Assembly (NCBI GenBank): GCA_910589115.1 | Contig: CAJUSB010000131.1 | Location: 1 to 6,896, forward strand | Direction: 5' to 3' | Length of the DNA: 6,896 nt | From: an uncultured Clostridia bacterium | GTDB taxonomy: Bacteria > Bacillota > Clostridia > Oscillospirales > Butyricicoccaceae | Part shown: positions 1 through 4,705 of the stretch, piece by piece | Layout: every line of letters begins with the position of its first letter | Numbering within the stretch: position 1 is the stretch's first letter | Notes under the pieces: model-generated | Database searches by the model: none | The model's input: only the letters and a program-made list of their open reading frames with translations | Told to the model about the DNA's origin: nothing | Translations under genes and position numbers: made by a program

Positions 1-85
1 GGGGCGCTCCCCGCGTAGGGGCGCTCCCCGCGTAGGGGCGCTCCCCGCGTAGGGGCGCTCCCCGCGTAGGGGTGCCCGCCGCAGA
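1..85. repeat. 17-bp tandem repeat array
   Basis: Four exact head-to-tail copies of a 17-bp unit (GGGGCGCTCCCCGCGTA) occupy 1-17, 18-34, 35-51 and 52-68. A fifth, degenerate copy (12 of 17 matches) occupies 69-85. The array touches the window edge and probably continues to the left. A 17-bp period is not a multiple of three, so the array does not encode a simple peptide repeat. Each unit can form short stems (GGGG-CGCT-CCCC, or CCCC-GCGTA-GGGG across the junction). It lies just past the stop codon of the minus-strand permease gene. The function is unknown; it may be an expanded part of the palindromic repeat family also seen at 2377-2534. Confidence 0.9.
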
Positions 86-126
86 GGCGCGGGTGCAGGG
101 CAGAGCCCTGCCGCGCCCCGCGTAGG
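74..126 (-). repeat. GC-rich palindromic intergenic element, left copy
   Basis: Read on the minus strand, this 53-bp segment matches 2377-2429 (plus strand) at about 46 of 53 positions by eye; the 41-bp core 74-114 against 2389-2429 differs at only 3 positions. It contains a perfect hairpin, GCAGGGC-AGA-GCCCTGC, at 95-111. The two copies are therefore inverted relative to each other on either side of the adaptor-permease operon. The hairpin lies about 20 bp beyond the permease stop codon and could serve as its transcript end, but no T-run follows on the minus strand. Confidence 0.8.
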
Positions 127-130
127 GCGG

Positions 131-1315
131 CTACATCGTATCCACCGGGTCCAGGCGCGAGGCGCGAAGCGCAGGCAAAAGGCCGCAAACCGTCCCACCC
201 AGCATCGCCGCCAGCGGGAAAAGCAGAGCCGCCCGTCCCAGCTCCATAGCGGACAGCGCCGGTACCCTTTGCATAAGCAGCCACAAAAGCCCGCCGCCGA
301 ATGCACTCCCAATCAGCCCGCCCAGCAGGCAGAGCGCCATCGACTGATACAGGAAAATGCGCAGAATGTCCTGCGGCTGCGCGCCAATCGCCAGAAATAC
401 CCCAATGTCCGGCTTCCGCTCGTCTGCCGCCGCCAGCAAGCTGCTGCATACCCCCAGCATCGCTACCACAAACGCAATGCTCGCAATCGCAAAAAATGCA
501 AGCGTTACTATGCCCACCAGCTCGTCTGCCGTGTCAAGCGCCCCGCTCAAGCTGCGCACCGCAATCTCACCGCCGACCTGCTGCCGCTCCCGCAGGAACC
601 GCTCCAGCTGCTGTCCCGCTGCCGCTGTGTCGGCTTCCGCAACGCACTGCACAAAAATTTGATCCGCCTGCTCCTGCGCCCCCGCAAGGCATGAGTACGG
701 CACATATATCATGTTCGGAATAAACGGCCCCGCTATCCCGGCCAGCAGAGAGGCCTGCGAGGATATCACCCCTATAATTTCATATATCTGCTCCTCCCCG
801 CCGATGACAAGGCGCACCTGCTTGCCAATCACGTTCTCCCGCCGGAACAGCTTTTTGGCAAGCGTACTGTCAATGACTGCTACGCGTTCCGCCGCGTCAA
901 CCTGCTGCGCCCGGAACAGCGAACCATGCAGCAGCCGGAGCTGCATGACCTCACCGAGCTTTTCGTCCACGCCGAAAAACACCGCCGAACCCTGCACATG
1001 CCCCGTGCGGAATTGCCCGCTGCCCGCTTTGATCGCCATTGCCCGCGAAACCGTTGGCAGCCCTTGTTCCAGCGCGTCCGCCTGTTCCGCCGAAAATGCC
1101 GCGCCTCCGCCTGCCTTTTCCAGATAAACCGTCAGGCCGCTAAGCCCCAGCGCATCCAGCCCATCACGCACCTGCGCACTACCAAAAGCCACAGTGCACA
1201 CAATCAGCAGCATGGAACACACACCGGCAGCAACCGAAAGCACACACAACACCGACCGCAGCAGGGTTCCCCGGGCCTGCCGCAGCGCCAGCCGGAGGCA
1301 ATCCCGCCGCTTCAT
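131..1315 (-). CDS. MacB/FtsX-family ABC transporter permease
   Basis: A 394-residue integral membrane subunit of an ABC exporter of the MacB/FtsX (type VII) class, which moves substrate by mechanotransmission rather than through a classical channel. One transmembrane helix (about 20-45) is followed by a large extracytoplasmic MacB_PCD-like domain (about 46-262) with the characteristic segment AVIDSTLAKKLF...IGKQV...YEIIGVI (146-184). Three C-terminal helices follow (about 267-295, 318-348, 361-384). The FtsX-domain signature ERKPDIGVFLAIGA lies at 299-312 and the closing PALRASRLDP motif at 381-390. The ATG overlaps the stop codon of the upstream adaptor gene (ATGA, 1312-1315). An AGAGGTG ribosome binding site sits 5 bases before the start, so translation is coupled. 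No nucleotide-binding domain is fused or encoded nearby; the partner ATPase must be elsewhere, perhaps left of the window. Its substrate cannot be told from sequence. Confidence 0.9.
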   Translation of the reverse strand: MKRRDCLRLALRQARGTLLRSVLCVLSVAAGVCSMLLIVCTVAFGSAQVRDGLDALGLSGLTVYLEKAGGGAAFSAEQADALEQGLPTVSRAMAIKAGSGQFRTGHVQGSAVFFGVDEKLGEVMQLRLLHGSLFRAQQVDAAERVAVIDSTLAKKLFRRENVIGKQVRLVIGGEEQIYEIIGVISSQASLLAGIAGPFIPNMIYVPYSCLAGAQEQADQIFVQCVAEADTAAAGQQLERFLRERQQVGGEIAVRSLSGALDTADELVGIVTLAFFAIASIAFVVAMLGVCSSLLAAADERKPDIGVFLAIGAQPQDILRIFLYQSMALCLLGGLIGSAFGGGLLWLLMQRVPALSAMELGRAALLFPLAAMLGGTVCGLLPALRASRLDPVDTM

Positions 1316-2280
1316 ACGGTCACCTCTGCGAGCATCCCCTCGGCCAGTTCGCCGGGACTGTCAATGACGGCCAGCTCACCGGGCAGAATGCCCTCTGTCA
1401 CTTCAACAGCCTGACTAAGCGCATAACCAGTCGTAACCGGCCGCCGGTGTATGCGGCTGTCCGCACCAATGACATAGACAAATTCTTCGGTCCCTTCCTG
1501 CCGGATCGCCTCATAGGGCAGCACAACTGCCGCTGCCTTTTCATCAACAAAAATTTTAGCGTTTGCGCTGTATCCGGGACGCAGGGAGCCGTCCGCCCCG
1601 TCGATTTGCAGGACTGCGGAAACAGTTACCGCACCTTGTCCGCCGGTCAGGCTGACTGCCTGCCGTGCCACGGGCGCGACGTACCGCACTTGTCCGGCAT
1701 ATTGTTTCCCGGTTGCGGAAACGGTAATGTTGGCCTGCTGACCGGCCTGCACCTCTGCGACAAACGCTTCAGAAATCTTGACGCGCAGGCGCAGGGCGGC
1801 CAGGTCAACCGCTTGTGCATAGGTGAGCCCGGCAGGTACTGACTGTCCTGCCGACGGCACAGTCAGCAATGTACAGTCTGCCGGGGCGCACACGGTCACC
1901 GGCCCTTGTGCAACGGAGACGGCTGTGCGTTCGCTGTCCTCGCTGCCGGAGAGCACGGCGGCGGCATTTTCCAGCAGGGAAGCTGTCCAGCGCAGCTCGC
2001 TGGAGGGTTCTAACAGCCAAAGAGGCTGGCCGGCCTGAACGGCTTCCCCTTCCTGGACATACACGGCGGCAACTGCGGCGTTGCCTTCTGTGCAGAATGC
2101 GTAACTGCGTTCGGCTTCTACGGTGCCGCCTGCGGTCACGCTGTTATAGATTGGTTTTTCCTCCGCGCGGACGGCGGAGACGGGGACGGGCTGTTCCTGC
2201 GCGCAGGCCTTGCTGCCTAGCAGCATTCCCAGCAGGACAACGGCCGTAAAAAACAAGATAGTCCGTGGTTGTTTCAGCAT
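1312..2280 (-). CDS. Membrane-fusion (HlyD/MacA-type) adaptor protein of an ABC exporter
   Basis: A 322-residue exported adaptor that would dock on the extracytoplasmic side of the MacB-like permease encoded next to it. The start is ATG at 2280, preceded by a strong AAGGAAGGG site with 7 bases spacing; an in-frame TTG 21 bases upstream has no such site. A hydrophobic signal or anchor (about 8-24) ends at A-C-A (25-27), compatible with signal peptidase I. The Cys lacks a good lipobox because Lys precedes the Ala. Two biotinyl-lipoyl half-motifs flank a short helical stretch: VYVQEGEAVQAGQPL (73-87) and APADCTLLTVPSAGQSV (132-148). A beta-barrel (about 165-245) and a membrane-proximal domain (about 250-322, beginning VVLPYEAI) follow. 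The helical hairpin between the half-motifs (about 93-125) is very short compared with Gram-negative MacA, which fits a cell without an outer-membrane TolC partner. No clear promoter was found upstream. Confidence 0.88.
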   Translation of the reverse strand: MLKQPRTILFFTAVVLLGMLLGSKACAQEQPVPVSAVRAEEKPIYNSVTAGGTVEAERSYAFCTEGNAAVAAVYVQEGEAVQAGQPLWLLEPSSELRWTASLLENAAAVLSGSEDSERTAVSVAQGPVTVCAPADCTLLTVPSAGQSVPAGLTYAQAVDLAALRLRVKISEAFVAEVQAGQQANITVSATGKQYAGQVRYVAPVARQAVSLTGGQGAVTVSAVLQIDGADGSLRPGYSANAKIFVDEKAAAVVLPYEAIRQEGTEEFVYVIGADSRIHRRPVTTGYALSQAVEVTEGILPGELAVIDSPGELAEGMLAEVTV

Positions 2281-2376
2281 GAGCAATCCCTTCCTTCGCA
2301 AACCTATTTTGTGAAGGAGCGCCCCAAAATAAACGCCCCTGCCAAAGAGAATTTCTCAGCCGCGCCTACGCGGCGT
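2281..2376. other. Upstream region of the adaptor operon
   Basis: This non-coding stretch must hold the leader and probably the promoter of the minus-strand adaptor-permease operon. The only clear element is the AAGGAAGGG ribosome binding site (minus strand, about 2288-2296). I found no convincing -35/-10 pair at normal spacing. At 2360-2375 a 16-bp GC-rich motif, CCGCGCCTACGCGGCG, forms a small hairpin (CCGCG-CCTA-CGCGG). The same 16 bases recur exactly at 2411-2426, so the palindromic repeat region starts here. Confidence 0.5.
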
Positions 2377-2429
2377 CCTACGTGGACGGCGGCAGGGCGC
2401 TGCCCTGCACCCGCGCCTACGCGGCGGGC
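2377..2429 (+). repeat. GC-rich palindromic intergenic element, right copy
   Basis: This is the plus-strand counterpart of the element at 74-126, matching it in inverted orientation at about 46 of 53 positions. It contains a perfect hairpin, GCAGGGC-GCT-GCCCTGC, at 2392-2408, followed by the CCGCGCCTACGCGGCG motif (2411-2426). It has no coding potential that I can support. It resembles REP/BIME-like palindromic repeats in organisation, though I cannot assign it to a named family. Confidence 0.8.
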
Positions 2430-2534
2430 GCTCCTCGCCGGAGGGGCCGCCTATGCGGCGAGCACCAGAGGGCGCTGCCCTCTGGACTCCCGCTGGGGCT
2501 TTTCGCCCCAGACCCCGAGATGCTTACGCATCTC
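2430..2534. repeat. Train of consecutive perfect hairpins
   Basis: Downstream of the right palindromic element, several perfect stem-loops follow one another. CTCGCCG (2434-2440) pairs with CGGCGAG (2456-2462). CCAGAGGGC-GCT-GCCCTCTGG spans 2465-2485. CTGGGGC-TTTTC-GCCCCAG spans 2493-2511. GAGATGC-TTAC-GCATCTC spans 2517-2534. The core GGGCGCTGCCC is shared with the hairpin at 2392-2408. None is followed by a T-run, so these are not ordinary intrinsic terminators. They could form a structured RNA 3' end, a DNA cruciform or protein-binding site, or be a non-autonomous repeat element. Confidence 0.8.
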
Positions 2535-2593
2535 CGCTTCGCCTGCGGGCGGGACGGGGGCTTGGGTGCGTTTATCTCTGTTTATCCGGTACT

Positions 2594-2633
2594 GACCGGC
2601 CCGCCATAAGGACAGCGGGCCGGTCGGTTTTTT
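2594..2633 (+). terminator. Rho-independent terminator, plus-strand orientation
   Basis: A perfect 11-bp stem, GACCGGCCCGC (2594-2604) with GCGGGCCGGTC (2615-2625), encloses a 10-base loop. It is followed by GG and six T residues (2628-2633). The T-run is on the plus strand; on the minus strand the hairpin is followed by CAGTACCGG, without a U-tract. Both neighbouring genes lie on the minus strand, so no visible gene uses it in this orientation. It might shield the regulator gene from antisense transcription, or end an unrecognised plus-strand transcript from the repeat region. Confidence 0.8.
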
Positions 2634-2645
2634 CTATTTTGGGGG

Positions 2646-3476
2646 TTATGTTAGGCGGACAGATATCATAGTGGCTGCGTTTTTTTCGACGTGGTTGAGG
2701 ATAAAACCAGCCAGGTCACAGGCGTAAAAATTACCTTGTACAGCGCGGCCCGATTCCCGCAGCCAGGTATTCATTGCGGCATAGGCTTCGGAGAGATCCC
2801 AACGTCCGCGGCAGCAAAGATAAAGATAGGTTCCGGCTGGTTTTTCCAGATAATATGGAGAATCAGACTTTTCCCGGATACGGGTATAAAGGTGGCTGAT
2901 GGTTGCCTGTGATACTTCATTTCCGGGCTGGTGGATTGCGCCAAGCTGGTAATCTGTCTGCATCCCGCCGCACTCGCACAGCTGGCGGCACTGCTTTAAT
3001 ACGGCCATCAGCATTTCTTCCTCATTGAATCCAGGCTTCATTTGCTGTTCCAGCAGAGCAGCCGGAAGCGCCAGCAAATGCTCGGTGTCGAACCATGCGG
3101 TTTCCGGCTGCAATCCGGCTGGCGTTTCAAGGGTCAGGTTCCGGATCGCATGGGAAAGCACAAACTGCATTTGCGCCAGCTTTTGCTGTTCGGCCTCCAG
3201 CCTGGATTGCTGTTCCCGCAGGTAGGTCAGGGTTTCGTCAGTCCGCTGTCCTTGCAGGCAGCGGCGGATGTGTTCCAGCGGCGTACCGGTCTGCCGGAAA
3301 ACCGAGATCGCATAAAAGTCGTAAAACTGCTCCACCGTGTAATAAAAGTAGCCGTTTTCGCCCTGATGGGCCGGGTTCAGCAATCCGATATCCTTATAAT
3401 GACGTAGGGTTTCCCGGGTCGTCCCGCATAATTCCGCGAATGCCCCCGAGGTCAGCCAGCCTTTTTCCAAAGCCAT
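2646..3476 (-). CDS. MerR-family transcriptional regulator with BltR/BmrR-like effector domain
   Basis: A 276-residue cytoplasmic regulator, very likely controlling the divergent hydrolase-MATE operon. The N-terminal winged helix-turn-helix (about 6-75) has the MerR pattern: LTSGAFAELCGTTRETLRHY (8-27), then DIGLLNP and NGYFYY. A dimerising coiled coil follows (about 78-118, rich in Glu/Gln/Leu). The C-terminal part (about 122-276) resembles the GyrI-like effector-binding fold of BmrR/BltR, with PYYLEKPAGTYLYL at 207-220 and a closing strand TMISVRL. In this family that domain binds hydrophobic, often cationic drugs. The start is ATG at 3476, with AGGAGG (3487-3492) ten bases upstream. The frame stays open further upstream, but that extension runs through the promoter region and is not credible. 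No cysteine pattern typical of metal-sensing MerR proteins is evident. The inducer is unknown. Confidence 0.92.
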   Translation of the reverse strand: MALEKGWLTSGAFAELCGTTRETLRHYKDIGLLNPAHQGENGYFYYTVEQFYDFYAISVFRQTGTPLEHIRRCLQGQRTDETLTYLREQQSRLEAEQQKLAQMQFVLSHAIRNLTLETPAGLQPETAWFDTEHLLALPAALLEQQMKPGFNEEEMLMAVLKQCRQLCECGGMQTDYQLGAIHQPGNEVSQATISHLYTRIREKSDSPYYLEKPAGTYLYLCCRGRWDLSEAYAAMNTWLRESGRAVQGNFYACDLAGFILNHVEKNAATMISVRLT

Positions 3477-3510
3477 GAATAAATTTCCTCCTGAAACCAA
3501 AAAATAACAC

Positions 3511-3541
3511 TTGACTGTGTGGCGGCCACACGGTATATGAT
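3511..3541 (+). promoter_or_regulatory. MerR-type promoter of the hydrolase-MATE operon
   Basis: TTGACT (3511-3516) and TATGAT (3536-3541) match the -35 and -10 consensus at 5 of 6 positions each. They are separated by 19 bp instead of the usual 17. Overlong 19-20 bp spacers are the hallmark of promoters that MerR proteins activate by distorting the DNA when effector is bound. Transcription would start near 3548, giving a leader of about 135 bases. This fits a promoter that is weak without the activated regulator. Confidence 0.85.
3514..3534. promoter_or_regulatory. Probable MerR operator dyad
   Basis: A perfect inverted repeat, GTGTGG-CGG-CCACAC (3517-3531), extends to 9-bp arms with one mismatch at 3514-3534. 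It fills the 19-bp spacer between the -35 and -10 boxes, where MerR-family dimers bind. The same site covers the expected start of the regulator's own transcript, so autoregulation is likely. The binding itself is inferred. Confidence 0.8.
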
Positions 3542-3565
3542 ACGATTTGTAAGGAAGATTTACAA
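3537..3565 (-). promoter_or_regulatory. Probable promoter of the merR gene
   Basis: On the minus strand, TTGTAA (3565-3560) and TATCAT (3542-3537) are separated by exactly 17 bp. They match the -35 and -10 consensus at 4 and 5 of 6 positions. The -10 box overlaps the -10 box of the divergent promoter. Transcription would start near 3530, inside the operator dyad, giving a leader of about 55 bases before the regulator's start codon. Confidence 0.55.
3547..3565. repeat. Inverted repeat TTGTAA-N7-TTACAA
   Basis: A perfect 6-bp inverted repeat with a 7-base centre (GGAAGAT) lies at the predicted start point of the plus-strand operon. It might be a second regulator-binding site or a 5' hairpin in the hydrolase mRNA. 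Its right arm also serves as the predicted -35 box of the merR promoter. Confidence 0.5.
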
Positions 3566-3682
3566 GACCTTTCATGAAAAAAGGCACGATAAGCGATTCG
3601 GGGAAACGAGCACTGTCAAGGGCATATCCCAGCCAGGCAAGATTTCCGGGAAGGTCCGATTACAAAAGAGGAGGAACAACAT
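3549..3682 (+). other. Untranslated leader of the hydrolase mRNA
   Basis: About 135 bases lie between the predicted transcription start and the hydrolase ATG. The segment ends in a strong GAGGAGG ribosome binding site (3668-3674) eight bases before the start. I recognise no known riboswitch or attenuator in it, and there is no T-run. Only small stems such as GGG-CATAT-CCC near 3625 are visible. An ATG at 3574 opens a reading frame that runs into the hydrolase gene in another frame, but it has no ribosome binding site. Confidence 0.45.
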
Positions 3683-4705
3683 ATGAATTTAGGATGCAGC
3701 AGCTTTTCCTGGGAGACCCGGGACGGACGGCATTTATTGGGCCGCACTTACGACCAATTCGGCGATTTACGGGCAAACCGTGTCATTTCCGTACCGAAGG
3801 GCCACCCCTGCGCCCCCGGACTGCGCACAGATGGGAACGGAAAACCGTCTGATTACGGATTTACCGGTATGGCTGTGTTGGGCTTTGGGGAGGCAATTCT
3901 GGTTGACGGTGTCAACACCGCTGGACTGATGGGGGCGCTGCTTCATTATCCTGAATATGCCTTTTATAAGGATACCGCAGCCCCCGGGACTGTCGCAGTT
4001 CATCCGGGCCGTCTTCTGCCCTGGCTGCTGAGCCGGTGCGCCTCTATAGAAGAGGCTGTGCGGGAAATGGACGCAGTCACGTTGGTGGATGATCTGACGC
4101 AGGGCAGCCCGCTCGCGGCGCATTATATTCTCAGTGACGGCAGCGGGGAAACGGTGATTCTGGAACCGGATGCAGATGGTTTACGGCTGCACCGGCAGTC
4201 CATCGGCGTGCTGGCCAACAGCCCGGATTATATATGGCACCGCACAAATTTACGAACCTATGTGGGCGTTACAAACCAGCATAAACCGCCGCAGACCGTT
4301 GTCGGATATGAGCTGCGGGGCTTTGGCGAACGTCTTGGCGGCGGATTCGGACTGCCCGGCGACTATTCTTCCCCTTCCCGTTTCGTGCGGCTGGCTTTCA
4401 TGAAAGAATTTGCTGTGCCGGGTGAAAATGAATTAGATGGTGTATCGAAAATGTTTCGGGCATTTGCCCCGGTCGATCTCCCGGAAGGGCTGGCAAAGGC
4501 CGATCCGAATTATGAGGTGTATGAGCAAACCCTTTGCACCTCTGTCATGTGTGCTGAAAGCGGCATCTATTATTTTGCACCTGCGGAGAACCGGCGGATT
4601 TCTGCGGTACTGCCGCCGGAGGATACCACCGAACTGCAATATTTCGAGCTGGGCAGCGTGCAGGATATCGACTATCGGAATAAAAAGGAGCATCAAAATG
4701 GATAA
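3683..4705 (+). CDS. Choloylglycine hydrolase / penicillin V acylase family Ntn-hydrolase
   Basis: A 340-residue cytoplasmic hydrolase of the linear-amide C-N hydrolase family, which cleaves N-acyl amides such as conjugated bile salts, penicillin V or N-acyl amino acids. The start MNLGCSS resembles the MLGCSS start I recall for Bacillus sphaericus penicillin V acylase. Cys5 would become the N-terminal nucleophile after removal of four residues. Expected catalytic residues are present: Arg21 and Asp24 (GRTYDQF), Asn82 (DGVN has Asn78; the oxyanion-type Asn in LANSPDY is Asn179), and Arg233 in SPSRFVR. Counted from the mature Cys, positions 17, 20 and 175 agree with the family numbering I recall. 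At the position that is Asn in bile salt hydrolases and Tyr in the Bacillus acylase, this protein seems to have His88. There is no signal peptide. GAGGAGG precedes the ATG by 8 bases. Its 3' end overlaps the MATE gene by 8 bp. The family is secure; the substrate is not. Confidence 0.92.
   Translation: MNLGCSSFSWETRDGRHLLGRTYDQFGDLRANRVISVPKGHPCAPGLRTDGNGKPSDYGFTGMAVLGFGEAILVDGVNTAGLMGALLHYPEYAFYKDTAAPGTVAVHPGRLLPWLLSRCASIEEAVREMDAVTLVDDLTQGSPLAAHYILSDGSGETVILEPDADGLRLHRQSIGVLANSPDYIWHRTNLRTYVGVTNQHKPPQTVVGYELRGFGERLGGGFGLPGDYSSPSRFVRLAFMKEFAVPGENELDGVSKMFRAFAPVDLPEGLAKADPNYEVYEQTLCTSVMCAESGIYYFAPAENRRISAVLPPEDTTELQYFELGSVQDIDYRNKKEHQNG

Noticed and set aside
23..27. Lipoprotein signal in the adaptor protein (residues 23-27, no base position intended)
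   Set aside because: Although Cys26 follows a hydrophobic stretch, Lys at -2 breaks the lipobox; an A-C-A signal peptidase I site fits better.
1..68. Possible CRISPR array in the left-edge repeats
   Set aside because: The 17-bp units are directly adjacent with no spacers, and they are shorter than CRISPR repeats.
2281..2301. TTG start at 2301 for the adaptor protein
   Set aside because: The AAGGAAGGG ribosome binding site lies between this TTG and the ATG at 2280. It therefore serves the ATG, and the signal peptide begins there.
2389..2534. Integron attC-like sites in the hairpin train
   Set aside because: There are no GTTRRRY/RYYYAAC core sites and no integrase or cassette arrangement; the stems are simple perfect palindromes.
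2269..2671. Plus-strand reading frames of 72-108 residues in the repeat region
   Set aside because: They consist of Arg/Pro/Ala-rich translation of GC-rich palindromes, have no ribosome binding sites and match no family I know.
3477..3587. N-terminal extension of the MerR protein to an upstream ATG
   Set aside because: The extra residues would be encoded by the operator and both promoters, and they resemble nothing in the MerR family. The ATG at 3476 has its own AGGAGG site and begins right before the helix-turn-helix.
3549..3682. Riboswitch in the hydrolase leader
   Set aside because: I could not match any known aptamer consensus, and there is no terminator or anti-terminator pair. The MerR promoter already explains regulation.
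3574..3852. Small leader ORF beginning MKKGTISDSG
   Set aside because: There is no ribosome binding site. It runs across the hydrolase's own ribosome binding site and into that gene in another frame, so it is not a plausible leader peptide.
4437..4697. Extended MATE reading frame starting inside the hydrolase gene
   Set aside because: The extension is an out-of-frame reading of hydrolase codons and has no transporter-like sequence. AAGGAG and ATG at 4698 give a standard start.
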